A stretch of DNA of 61,632 bases. Origin: ZCTH02-B3 sp036563895 (GTDB taxonomy: Bacteria > Bacillota > Bacilli > Paenibacillales > Paenibacillaceae). A program made the translations under genes and the position numbers. The notes beneath the pieces are model-generated. The model saw only the letters and a list, made by a program, of their open reading frames with translations. It was not told the DNA's origin and searched no databases. Below are positions 25,942 to 34,236 of this stretch, one piece after another (positions within the stretch are counted from its first letter, which is position 1; every line of letters starts with the position of its first letter). Location of the stretch: contig DATCLN010000176.1 of NCBI GenBank assembly GCA_036563895.1, positions 1-61,632 on the forward strand, in the 5' to 3' direction.

Positions 25942-26315
25942 TCCACGTTTTTCTTGACGATCTGCGCCCCTGTCCGAAGGGTTTCGTCGCGGCGCGCACG
26001 GCGGAGGAGTGCGTGACGCTGCTTCTGGAATGCGACGTCGGCGTGCTGTCCCTCGATTACGAGCTGGGGCCGGGCAGCGCAAACGGCATGGCGGTGGTGG
26101 AAAGCATGATCGTCCATCGCCGTTTTCCACGGGAAGTGTACGTGCATTCGTCCAGCCCCATGGGGAAGGCGCGGATGCTGAAGGCCCTGCGCGACGCGGC
26201 GCCGCCGGATACCATCATCCACGACGGCCCGGTGCCGGAGGCGGTCCGGCGGGCCATCGCCGAAGGAAAGTGGCAAGCCGGACAATTACCCGAAGGACGG
26301 GAGGAATGGACATGA
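25938..26315 (+). CDS. cyclic-phosphate processing receiver-like domain protein
   Basis: 125 aa. IHVFLDDLRPCPKGF at the N terminus and LSLDYELG in the middle give the acidic pair and central aspartate of a receiver-like fold; the pattern fits the cREC family predicted to process cyclic phosphates. HSSSPMGKARM near the C terminus is also typical. The TTG start overlaps the stop of the endonuclease gene, with GGAGGAGAG upstream. No output domain is attached, so a classical response regulator is unlikely. Confidence 0.75.
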   Translation: MIHVFLDDLRPCPKGFVAARTAEECVTLLLECDVGVLSLDYELGPGSANGMAVVESMIVHRRFPREVYVHSSSPMGKARMLKALRDAAPPDTIIHDGPVPEAVRRAIAEGKWQAGQLPEGREEWT

Positions 26316-27103
26316 TCCATTTGCATCAGCTGACATGGCGCCGCGAAGATCGGCTGATCCTGAAGGGTGTCGACCTGCACGTCCGAAAGGGCGAGCGCTG
26401 GGTGCTGCTCGGCCGCAACGGCTGCGGAAAAACGACGGTGCTGGAGATGATATGCGGGTATCTTTTCCCCACGACGGGCAGGGTGGAAGTGCTCGGCCAC
26501 GTCTACGGCACCGTGGATCTTCGCGAGCTGCGCAAGCGCATCGGCTACATCAGCCCGTCTCTCGTGGAAAAGTTCACCCTCCGCGACCCGGTGTGGGAGA
26601 TCGTGGCCGGCGGGCTTTTCGCCTATTTGCGCATCTATGAAAAGGTGGACGACGAGGTTTACCGGCGCGCGCTGGACGAGCTGGCCCGCGTGGGGCTGGA
26701 AGACAAGGCCCGGCAGCCCTTCGGCACGCTTTCCCAGGGGGAGCGGAAAAAGGCGCTGCTCGCCCGCACGATGATGGCCAATCCCGATCTGCTCATCCTG
26801 GACGAGCCCTGCGCCGGCCTGGACCCGTATGAACGCGAAAAGTTCCTCGAAGCCCTGGGGGAAATGGCGCGGGGCGACCTCACCATCCTCTACGTCACCC
26901 ATCACGTGGAGGAAATCGTGCCCCTGTTCACCCACGCCGCCCTGATGGCCGACGGACGGATGCTGGCGGCCGGGCCGAAACGGGAAGTGCTGACGCCGGA
27001 GGCGCTGGGCGAAACCTACGGGCTTCCGGTCTCGATCACCTGGGAAGACGGCCGCCCGTGGATGCGCGTCGGCAAGCCGGTCCGGCAAGGGGCGGGCGGC
27101 TGA
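26312..27103 (+). CDS. ABC transporter ATP-binding protein, no permease partner nearby
   Basis: 263 aa. Walker A GRNGCGKTT, signature LSQGERKK, Walker B LLILDEPCAGLD and switch histidine in YVTHHVEE are intact. It resembles the YlmA/ModF type of stand-alone ATPases. ATG 26312 is chosen over ATG 26306 because GGGAGG lies seven bases before it and it forms an ATGA overlap with the previous stop. No membrane gene is adjacent, so the partner is elsewhere or the protein works without one. Confidence 0.88.
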   Translation: MIHLHQLTWRREDRLILKGVDLHVRKGERWVLLGRNGCGKTTVLEMICGYLFPTTGRVEVLGHVYGTVDLRELRKRIGYISPSLVEKFTLRDPVWEIVAGGLFAYLRIYEKVDDEVYRRALDELARVGLEDKARQPFGTLSQGERKKALLARTMMANPDLLILDEPCAGLDPYEREKFLEALGEMARGDLTILYVTHHVEEIVPLFTHAALMADGRMLAAGPKREVLTPEALGETYGLPVSITWEDGRPWMRVGKPVRQGAGG

Positions 27104-28131
27104 TGGCCGCGTTTGTGGGCACCGCCAATCCGGGCTACGCGGCGGCGGCCATGGAGGAGGTGCGCCGGGCGGACCCGGGGGTTCGCCAGCGGGGGCTTTC
27201 CCCCGACGGGGATGTGTTTCTCATCGAAGTTCCGGACGCGCCGGACGGCGAGACCGCATGGATGAAAAAAATCCGGGAGCGGAAGCCGGTGTTCCTTCGG
27301 CATCTGTTCCCCGTGCACGCCGAGACGGTCCTTTCGGAAAGCGAAGAGGCTGCGGTACGGGCCATCGCCGGCTTCGCGGCATCCGTTTCGGACCGGTCGG
27401 CGGGCCGGAAAGTCGCCGTGCAATTCCGCAAGGCGCCGGACAGCCCGCTGTCCCTGCCCGCGGCGCGGAAGGCGGCTTCGGAAACCCTCGCCGCCGCGGG
27501 GGCGGAGATCGTGCCGCGGGAAGCGGACTGGATTCTGTCCGGATTCGCCTCGAAAACCGCGCTTTATCTGGGCGTCTCCAGGCCGGAGGACAATTTGTCC
27601 GACTGGCCGGGGGGCGCCATGCGTTTTCGCCGGGAGGAAGGCCTCATTTCCCGCTCGGCGTTCAAACTGCTGGAAGCGGAGCGCACCTTTCGCCTGCCGC
27701 TGGACCGGACCGTCCACGCCCTCGATCTCGGCGCCGCCCCCGGCGGCTGGACGTCGGTGCTGCTTGAACGCGGCGCCAGGGTGACCGCCGTCGATCCGGC
27801 GGACCTGCACCCGTCGCTGGCCGGCCATCCCCGCCTTCGGCACATCCGGCGCAACGCCGCTGAGGTCTCGTTTCCGCCGGGTTCCTTTGATCTGTTGCTT
27901 TGCGACATCAGCCGGGATCCGCTGCGCACCTGCCGCATCGTCTGCGGCCACGCCGACGCGCTGTCCGCGGGCGCCCCGGCCGTCGTGACAGTCAAGCTGA
28001 CGGACCGCAGGCCCTTCGGCCTCATCGCCAAAGTGACGGAAGCCTACGGGACCCGCTTCGACATCCGGCATGTCAAACAGTTGTTCCACAACCGGGACGA
28101 AGTCACGCTGGTGATGCGAAAAAAAGCCTGA
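27103..28131 (+). CDS. RlmM-like 2'-O-ribose methyltransferase
   Basis: 342 aa. An N-terminal THUMP-like part is followed by an FtsJ-type methyltransferase. SRSAFKL supplies the first catalytic lysine, LDLGAAPGGWT the SAM site, LLCDISRDP the aspartate, VVTVKL the second lysine and HNRDEVT the glutamate of the K-D-K-E tetrad. The relative RlmM of E. coli methylates C2498 of 23S rRNA; the target here is an inference. The start overlaps the ABC gene stop by one base (TGATG). Confidence 0.82.
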   Translation: MAAFVGTANPGYAAAAMEEVRRADPGVRQRGLSPDGDVFLIEVPDAPDGETAWMKKIRERKPVFLRHLFPVHAETVLSESEEAAVRAIAGFAASVSDRSAGRKVAVQFRKAPDSPLSLPAARKAASETLAAAGAEIVPREADWILSGFASKTALYLGVSRPEDNLSDWPGGAMRFRREEGLISRSAFKLLEAERTFRLPLDRTVHALDLGAAPGGWTSVLLERGARVTAVDPADLHPSLAGHPRLRHIRRNAAEVSFPPGSFDLLLCDISRDPLRTCRIVCGHADALSAGAPAVVTVKLTDRRPFGLIAKVTEAYGTRFDIRHVKQLFHNRDEVTLVMRKKA

Positions 28132-28179
28132 GGAACGGCCCGGACTTTTTTCTTCCGGACGAATGCCGAAATTTGGCAG

Positions 28180-28208
28180 TTGTGTCATCTCCGGGAATCC
28201 GTTACAAT
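28180..28208 (+). promoter_or_regulatory. promoter upstream of the kinase leader
   Basis: TTGTGT (28180-28185), 17 bases, TACAAT (28203-28208). Confidence 0.5.
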
Positions 28209-28253
28209 GGAAACTGGAACAAAAAAACGGATCCAAGCCGCCGGGAAAGCATC

Positions 28254-28303
28254 CCGCACCGCCTGAAAGCGCGCAGGGCGCGATTTTCGACGGTGCTTTT
28301 TTT
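28254..28303 (+). terminator. terminator-like hairpin in the kinase leader
   Basis: GCACCG (28256-28261) pairs with CGGTGC (28291-28296), directly followed by seven T. Inside, CGCG-CAGGG-CGCG can form a second hairpin. It lies between the promoter and the kinase gene, so it may attenuate the operon or end a short RNA of about 90 bases. Confidence 0.55.
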
Positions 28304-28347
28304 GTCCGGCGCATTCGTCTTGCGGCGATCTCCTTTGCTCGGGAGGG

Positions 28348-29955
28348 ATGGGGCGCATGATCACGGGCGAGGGCACGGTGGTGGGCGGTCGGTACCGCAT
28401 CGTTGCGCCCTTGGGAGGCGGCGGCATGGGCCATGTGTACCTGGCGGAAGATTTGCGCCTCGGCCGCAAAAGGCGCGCGGTCAAGTTCGCCTGGCCGCTG
28501 CCCGGGGAGAGCGGCGCGTTCGTCCGCGAGGCGCGGATGCTTTGCCGCCTGCGGCATCCGCTGCTTCCGGAGATCGTGGACTATTTTCCGCCGGCCGACG
28601 GCCGCCCGGCCTGCATCGTCATGGAATATGTCGAGGGGGAGACCCTCGCCGAACGGTTCGCCCGCTGCGGCCGGCGCCTGCCGTTCGGGCGGGTGCTGCG
28701 GTGGCTCATGCAGCTGGCGGAGGTGCTCGGGTATCTACACGCCCAGCGCCCGCCCGTCGTCTTCCGCGACCTGAAGCCCTCCAACATCGTGATCGACGCG
28801 GCGGACCGCGCCGTGCTGGTGGATTTCGGAATTGCCCGCAGCCACCTGCCGGAGAAGCCGTCCGACACGGTCCGCTTCGGCACGCCGGCCTTTGCCGCTC
28901 CGGAGCAGCTGCAAGGCGGGCCGTCCGGCCCGGAGGCCGATCTGTACGCCTTTGGCGCGCTGGCCTACCATCTTCTTTCCGGCGGAGAATCCGCCCGGCT
29001 CAGGGGAGCCGGCTGGCGGGAAAAACTGCGCGCGGCCGGCGCGCCCGAAGGATTTGTCATGCTGTTGGAACGGCTGCTCGCGAACGATCCGGCGGACCGG
29101 CCCTCCGGGGCGGAGGAAGTGCGCGCCGCCCTGGAGGCTCTTGCAGCCGCGTCCGGCGAAGACGCATTCCCGGATGCCGAACCGTCCGCATCCGGCGGCG
29201 CGCGCATCGTGGCGGTGCTGCCCGCCTATCCGGGCGCCGGGGCGACCTTCGCCGTTTTCAGTCTGTCCGCGGCGCTTTCCCGGCGCGGATGGACCCATGC
29301 CGTCGCGGAATGTCCCGGCGCCTGGCCGGAACACTACGAACTGCTGCACGGAGCGCGGCGGATGCCCCGGCGCGCCGTGTTCGTCCCGCCGGACGGCCGG
29401 GGGCCCGCCGGTCCGGCCTGGCGAAAGGGCTGTGCGGCGTATTTCCCGCTGCGCCCGGAAACGCCGCCGTCGCCTGAACCTGAACCGCCGTTTTTTCTCT
29501 GGCTGCGGCGTCTTGATGTGCCGATGGTGCTTCTGGACGGGTCGGGTGCGGGCGACGCCCCTTCCCGCGCCGCCAGGCTGGCCGAAGCGGCGGACGAACT
29601 CATGATCGTGGCCGACTGCACGCCGTCCAAATGGAACGAACGCCGCCGGGACGCGCTGCGGGCCGCCGTCGGCATCGCGCTGGAGAAGGGAATCCCCGTG
29701 CACTGGGTGGGCAACCGGGACCAGCCGTTTGAAAGCCGCCGGAACTGGCTGGAGCTTTTTCCCGTGCCGCCCGCCGTCCTGCTGCCGCAGTTTCCGCCGG
29801 CCGATGCGGCGGAAGCGGTATGGAAGGGCACGGTCGTGCCGGCGGCCGCTCCGCACACGGAAGCGATGGAGCGGGCGTGGCGCGGCCTTCTGGAGCGCTG
29901 GACAAGCCTTTTTCGGCTGACGGATGCGCCGGGCGCTTCTTCAATGGTACAATAG
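28348..29955 (+). CDS. serine/threonine kinase fused to a ParA/MinD-like domain
   Basis: 535 aa, no membrane segment. The Hanks-type kinase domain (about 15-265) has the glycine loop PLGGGGMGHVYLAE, K46, E61, the catalytic loop FRDLKPSN (D141, with Phe in place of the usual His), DFG (159-161) and APE, so it should be active. Residues about 285-535 look like a P-loop ATPase of the ParA/MinD or secretion class: AVLPAYPGAGATF at the Walker A position, followed by helix and strand alternation. The usual lysine is missing there, so that domain may bind but not hydrolyse ATP. A two-component system follows. Confidence 0.82.
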   Translation: MGRMITGEGTVVGGRYRIVAPLGGGGMGHVYLAEDLRLGRKRRAVKFAWPLPGESGAFVREARMLCRLRHPLLPEIVDYFPPADGRPACIVMEYVEGETLAERFARCGRRLPFGRVLRWLMQLAEVLGYLHAQRPPVVFRDLKPSNIVIDAADRAVLVDFGIARSHLPEKPSDTVRFGTPAFAAPEQLQGGPSGPEADLYAFGALAYHLLSGGESARLRGAGWREKLRAAGAPEGFVMLLERLLANDPADRPSGAEEVRAALEALAAASGEDAFPDAEPSASGGARIVAVLPAYPGAGATFAVFSLSAALSRRGWTHAVAECPGAWPEHYELLHGARRMPRRAVFVPPDGRGPAGPAWRKGCAAYFPLRPETPPSPEPEPPFFLWLRRLDVPMVLLDGSGAGDAPSRAARLAEAADELMIVADCTPSKWNERRRDALRAAVGIALEKGIPVHWVGNRDQPFESRRNWLELFPVPPAVLLPQFPPADAAEAVWKGTVVPAAAPHTEAMERAWRGLLERWTSLFRLTDAPGASSMVQ

Positions 29956-29997
29956 GGACAGGACAAGAGCCGGCGGCGGATGAAAGGTGAACCAACC

Positions 29998-30714
29998 ATG
30001 AGCCAGACGGACGCCAGGGAGAAGGAAAGCATTTTGATCATCGAAGACGAGGAAGGCATCGCCCGCATCCTGCAGCTGGAACTGGACCACGAAGGCTACC
30101 GCACCGGGCTCGCCCGGGACGGCCGAACCGGCATCGAGATGGCGCTGTCCGGCGAATGGGACCTGATCCTTCTGGACGTGATGCTGCCGGAACTGAACGG
30201 CATCGAGGTGCTGCGCAGGCTGCGCCAGCATGACCAGCGGGTGCCGGTCATCCTGCTGACCGCCCGCAACACCGTGCCGGACAAGGTGAGCGGCTTCGAG
30301 CACGGCGCCAACGATTACGTGACGAAACCCTTCGCCATGGAAGAGCTTCTGGCGCGGGTGCGCAACCTCCTGCGCATTTTCCGCCAGAAGCGGGAAGGGG
30401 CAACCGAGGATACGCTGCGTGTGGCCGATCTCACCATCGAGCTCATCACCCGCAAGGTGTACCGCAAGGACCATCTGATCGAGCTTACGCCGAGGGAATA
30501 CGAACTTTTGCTCTACCTGGCCCAGAACAAAAACAAGGAAAAGACGCGGGAAGAAATCCTGACGGATGTATGGGGCTATGAATTCATCGGCGACACGAAC
30601 GTGGTGGACGTGTACATCCGCTATCTCCGCCAGAAGATGGACAAAGGGTACCGGCACAAGCTGATCCATACGGTCCGCGGGGTCGGCTACATGCTGAAGG
30701 AGCCCGACAAATGA
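29998..30714 (+). CDS. OmpR-family response regulator
   Basis: 238 aa. The receiver domain (about 10-125) has the acidic pair in IIEDEEG, phosphoacceptor D60 in LILLDVMLP, and lysine in YVTKPF. The winged helix domain (about 140-235) has LTPREYELL and VDVYIRYLRQKM with the final VRGVGYML. ATG 29998 is taken because AAAGGTGA lies before it; ATG 29980 is also in frame. TACAAT at 29948-29953 could be its -10. The sensor kinase overlaps its stop by four bases. Confidence 0.93.
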   Translation: MSQTDAREKESILIIEDEEGIARILQLELDHEGYRTGLARDGRTGIEMALSGEWDLILLDVMLPELNGIEVLRRLRQHDQRVPVILLTARNTVPDKVSGFEHGANDYVTKPFAMEELLARVRNLLRIFRQKREGATEDTLRVADLTIELITRKVYRKDHLIELTPREYELLLYLAQNKNKEKTREEILTDVWGYEFIGDTNVVDVYIRYLRQKMDKGYRHKLIHTVRGVGYMLKEPDK

Positions 30715-32273
30715 CGCTCCGAACGCGCTTTACGCTGTTTACGATTTTCTGGTTCATTTTCATCCTGATCTTCTACAACATTTTCGTCTATTTTTTCGTG
30801 ATAAGGGTGACGACGCGCAGCGAGCTGCAGCTGCTCTCCAGCAAGGTGGAGCTGGTGAGGGACGCGCTGCGCGAAGACGGCGTCGCCGTAAGGGACCCTT
30901 CGCTCCTCCGGGATCTCTATGCCGCAAATGAAATGATCCGGGTGGTCGACGCGAACGGCAACGTGATCAACCAGGTGGGGTACGACCAGGAGCTGCTGTC
31001 GATCCCGCCGTTCGGGCAGCGCTCGGTGTACTCCGAAACCACCATGCTGAGCGGCCACCGGGTCATTTTGCGCTCCGCGCCCCTGTACGAGATGGGCCAA
31101 TATGTCGGCGCCGTAGAAGCGGCCCGGCGGCTGGTCGCCCTGGACAGCTATCTGCAGATTCTGGTGGTGGTGCTTTCCGTCACCACGGCCGGCGCCATCG
31201 TATTTGCCATCTTCGGAACCTACTGGTTCACCAGCCGCCTCACGGGGCCGATCTCGCAGATGGTGCAGACGATGCGGGAAATCGACCGCAGCGGCAAGCT
31301 GCGCAAGGTGGAGCTGGCGGGCAAGGAAGAATCGGTGGAGCTGAGGCAGCTCATTCGCGCCTTCAACCAGATGATCGACCGGCTGGACCGCACCTTCGAG
31401 CGGCAAAAGCAGTTCGTGGCCGACGCGTCCCACGAACTGAAGACGCCCCTCACCGTCATCGGCAGCTACGCGGACATGCTCAAGCGCTGGGGAAAGCACG
31501 ACGAGAAGATCCGGGACGAGGCGATCGAGACCCTGGCACGCGAAACGGAGCGCCTGCGCAAGCTGATCCAGTCCATGCTCATGCTGGCGGAGTCGGAAGA
31601 GGAGGGCTGGCTGCATCCAAGCCGGTTTGATCTGACCGCGCTGGTGCGGGAGATGGGGAAGACCCTCGGCAAGGCGTTCGGCCGGGAGATCCGCGTGCGC
31701 GCCCCCGACCACGTCTGGATGTTCGGGGACCGCGACAAGATCGGCCAGATGATAGTCATCCTGCTGGACAACGCCATCAAATACAGCCAGGAACCCATCG
31801 ACATCCGCATCCAGAATGACCGGAGCGGCATCCGGCTGGAAGTGACCGACTACGGAATCGGCATCCCCGAAAGCGAGATTCCGTTTCTCTTTGAACGCTT
31901 CTACCGGGTGGACACGGCCCGGTACCGTTCCACGGGGGGCAGCGGCCTGGGGCTGTCCATTGCCAAGCGGATCATCGATCTGCACGAAGGGACGGTGGAC
32001 GTGTTCAGCAAGCCGGGCAAGGGGACGACGGTGTCCATCCATTTTCCCCGCAAGGCATTGCGCCCCAATGCCCCGGACGCATCGGCCGGCCGGCGGGAAA
32101 GCCGGACGAATGCCCGCGCGCAGGCCGCGCCTCCGTCACCGGAAAACAAAAGCCCCGCGCCGTCCGAAGGCGCGGAGCCGAAATCCGCGGCCGGGGAACC
32201 CGGGATCACAGAACCCGGCGGGCCGTCTTATAATGACTCTTCCACCAGGACGAATTCAGGTTCGAATACGTGA
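30711..32273 (+). CDS. sensor histidine kinase
   Basis: 520 aa. Two membrane helices (about 9-31 and 149-171) flank an extracellular sensor domain of about 115 residues of unknown ligand. A HAMP linker follows, then HisKA with H241 in DASHELKTPLT, and the ATPase domain with the N box LLDNAIKYS, DYGIGIP, and GSGLGLSI. The last 65 residues after the ATPase domain are polar and low-complexity. The reading frame runs 68 bases into the opposite-strand NlpC gene. Partner of the regulator encoded just upstream. Confidence 0.92.
   Translation: MTLRTRFTLFTIFWFIFILIFYNIFVYFFVIRVTTRSELQLLSSKVELVRDALREDGVAVRDPSLLRDLYAANEMIRVVDANGNVINQVGYDQELLSIPPFGQRSVYSETTMLSGHRVILRSAPLYEMGQYVGAVEAARRLVALDSYLQILVVVLSVTTAGAIVFAIFGTYWFTSRLTGPISQMVQTMREIDRSGKLRKVELAGKEESVELRQLIRAFNQMIDRLDRTFERQKQFVADASHELKTPLTVIGSYADMLKRWGKHDEKIRDEAIETLARETERLRKLIQSMLMLAESEEEGWLHPSRFDLTALVREMGKTLGKAFGREIRVRAPDHVWMFGDRDKIGQMIVILLDNAIKYSQEPIDIRIQNDRSGIRLEVTDYGIGIPESEIPFLFERFYRVDTARYRSTGGSGLGLSIAKRIIDLHEGTVDVFSKPGKGTTVSIHFPRKALRPNAPDASAGRRESRTNARAQAAPPSPENKSPAPSEGAEPKSAAGEPGITEPGGPSYNDSSTRTNSGSNT
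32142..32175 (-). terminator. terminator of the NlpC/P60 gene, inside the sensor kinase gene
   Basis: On the minus strand CCGCGCC and GGCGCGG form a seven-base stem with a seven-base loop, then GGCTTTTGTTTTCC. It lies in the 3' part of the convergent kinase gene. Confidence 0.65.
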
Positions 32274-32694
32274 CGCCGGGCTTGCCGTAAGTATGAAGAA
32301 TTTTGCCGTTTCCGGCGTATACCGCCACGTGGCCGATGGCGCCGCCGGATCTTGAGGTGGAGAAAAACACGAGGTCGCCTTTTTTCAGGTTGGACTTGGA
32401 CACGTAATACCCCTTGGTCGCCTGGGCCCTCGACGTGCGCGGCAATTTTATGCCGTATTTGCCGAAAATGTACTGTACGAAGCTGGAGCAGTCGAAGGCG
32501 TAGGTGACGCCCGACGGGGCGCCGAATTTGTAGGGGGTGCCGAGGAATTTGTGGCCCAGGGCGAGGATTTTGTCGGCCAGCGTCGCCGCGGAGGCGGCGG
32601 GGGCTTGTCCGATCGCCGACATGCCCGCAAAGGCGACCGACATCCCGAGCATGAGGGCGATCAGTTTGCGCGAAAAAGTCCAGCGAAGCTGCAT
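32206..32694 (-). CDS. secreted NlpC/P60 peptidoglycan endopeptidase
   Basis: 162 aa. A signal peptide (about 1-37, RKLIALMLGMSVAFAGMSAI then APAASA) is followed by a single NlpC/P60 domain. The catalytic cysteine is in YAFDCSSFV, the histidine in IGHVAVY, and the third polar residue is H in ILHTYG. The family cuts gamma-D-glutamyl-diamino acid bonds in the cell wall. No LysM or SH3 domain is present. AAAGGAGCG precedes ATG. It converges on the sensor kinase gene and overlaps its 3' end by 68 bases. Confidence 0.92.
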   Translation of the reverse strand: MQLRWTFSRKLIALMLGMSVAFAGMSAIGQAPAASAATLADKILALGHKFLGTPYKFGAPSGVTYAFDCSSFVQYIFGKYGIKLPRTSRAQATKGYYVSKSNLKKGDLVFFSTSRSGGAIGHVAVYAGNGKILHTYGKPGVTYSNLNSSWWKSHYKTARRVL

Positions 32695-32743
32695 GACAGA
32701 AATCGCTCCTTTCCTGGTTGTCGCCTCACTCCTTGCATCGTGA

Positions 32744-32752
32744 AGTATATCA
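32744..32752 (-). promoter_or_regulatory. extended -10 promoter of the NlpC/P60 gene
   Basis: Minus strand TGA-TATACT; no clear -35. Confidence 0.45.
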
Positions 32753-32847
32753 TGGCTGCGCTTTCATAGATTTTTCCAACTAGAAATGAAAAACCCGTCT
32801 GGCAATAAAAAAAGGATTTTCTTAAAAATAGATGAAAGATTTCTCAT

Positions 32848-33489
32848 TCAGTCCCGGCTGCGGATCACCAAAAGCAGCCCTTCGTCCACCTGAATGGTTC
32901 CCGAGGTTCTCTCCAGCTCGTTGCTGACGCCGAGGGACCAGCCGAGCTTCAGGACGGCGTTCTTGAGAGGATAACGGAAGCCTTCCAGCGTCACTCCGCG
33001 CACTTCCGGCGTGAGGGGGAGCAGGGATACATATTTGAAGCCGTCTTCGGCGTCGATCCGGATGCGGTCCGCGCACAGGCGGATGTCGTTGTTTTCGTCG
33101 GCGACGATCAGCTCGGAGCCGGCGTCGTGGGCCTGCTTCAGCAGATGGACGTTGGCCAGGCTGTGGTCGAAGCGCGAACCGATTCCCCCCCACAGCATGA
33201 TGCGTTCGAAGCCGCGGCGCAGGGCCTCGCGCACCGCCATTTCGCTGTCCGTCAGATCCTTGGCCACGGGATCGCAGTCGCGGTATTCGGCCGCGGCGGT
33301 GCGGATCGCTTCCTTTTCTTCTTCGGTGACGGAGTCGAAGTCGCCGATGGCCAGATGCGGCGGATAGCCCGTTTTCAACAAAAAAAGCGCCCCGCTGTCG
33401 ACGCCGATGCGAAAATCGTCCGGCCGGATCGTCTTCAGCGCCCGGGCGCCCAGAACGCCGCCGGCAAAAATCAACGCCCTGTGAAACAT
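32848..33489 (-). CDS. thiN: thiamine pyrophosphokinase
   Basis: Adds pyrophosphate from ATP to thiamine. 213 aa. IGVDSGALFLL, AIGDFDSVT, and the KDLTDSEMA loop form the catalytic acidic site, and LWGGIGSRFDHSLANV matches the second family motif. The C-terminal beta domain binds thiamine. ATG at 33489 is chosen; a TTG eight codons upstream is possible but has no ribosome site. A TATACT at 33559-33554 on the minus strand could be its -10. Confidence 0.95.
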   Translation of the reverse strand: MFHRALIFAGGVLGARALKTIRPDDFRIGVDSGALFLLKTGYPPHLAIGDFDSVTEEEKEAIRTAAAEYRDCDPVAKDLTDSEMAVREALRRGFERIMLWGGIGSRFDHSLANVHLLKQAHDAGSELIVADENNDIRLCADRIRIDAEDGFKYVSLLPLTPEVRGVTLEGFRYPLKNAVLKLGWSLGVSNELERTSGTIQVDEGLLLVIRSRD

Positions 33490-33603
33490 CTCAATCAGCT
33501 TCTTTCCGTTCAAGATCGAGAAGACCGCATGGGTGAACAGGCGGCCAAAAACTAGTATAGCACGCTCCGCGCGTCATGCGGAAATTCGCCGGGAGTGGGT
33601 CGG

Positions 33604-34236
33604 TTGGACATCTTTGAGATTCTGGGTCTGGCAGGGACCGTCGCATTCGCGGTCTCCGGCGCCATTGTGGCGATGGAGGAAGAGTACGACATCCTGGGCG
33701 TGTTCGTGCTCGGCATGGCCACCGCCTTCGGCGGCGGGATCGTGCGCAACCTGCTGATCGAAATCGACATGTCGGTGTTCTGGAGCCAGGGACTCTATCT
33801 GGGGGCGGCGGCGCTGGCCATCCTGATCGTGTTCCTTTGGCCGATTCCGTTCATCACCCAGTGGATGAGGGCCCTGGTGTTTTTCGACGCCATCGGGCTG
33901 GCCGCCTTCGCCGTGCAGGGCGCCATGTACGCGGTGGACAAGGCGTTTCCCGTCACCGCCGTCATGGTGGCGGCCATGCTCACGGGCATCGGCGGCGGGA
34001 TGATCCGCGATCTGCTGGCCGGACGCAAACCCCTCGTGCTGCGGGACGAAATCTACGCCCTGTGGGCCCTGCTGGCCGGGCTCGCCATCGGGCTGCTGAA
34101 GCTGCGCGACACGTGGGAGCTGCTCGCGGTGTTCGCGCTGGTGGTACTGTTCCGCATGTTGTCGGTCCATTACAAATGGAGGCTTCCCCGCCGCTCGCTG
34201 CGCTCGGGGGGCGCCGGTCCCGGTGCGGACGGGTGA
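33604..34236 (+). CDS. TRIC-type / UPF0126 membrane channel protein
   Basis: 210 aa with seven predicted membrane helices in two repeats of three plus one. Each repeat has the family glycine motif: FAVSGAIVAMEEEYDILG with FGGGIVRNLL, and FAVQGAMYAVDKAF with IGGGMIRDLLAG. Related proteins form homotrimeric potassium-selective channels. TTG 33604 has GGGAG eight bases upstream; GTG 33595 would add three residues. It diverges from thiN. Confidence 0.9.
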   Translation: MDIFEILGLAGTVAFAVSGAIVAMEEEYDILGVFVLGMATAFGGGIVRNLLIEIDMSVFWSQGLYLGAAALAILIVFLWPIPFITQWMRALVFFDAIGLAAFAVQGAMYAVDKAFPVTAVMVAAMLTGIGGGMIRDLLAGRKPLVLRDEIYALWALLAGLAIGLLKLRDTWELLAVFALVVLFRMLSVHYKWRLPRRSLRSGGAGPGADG

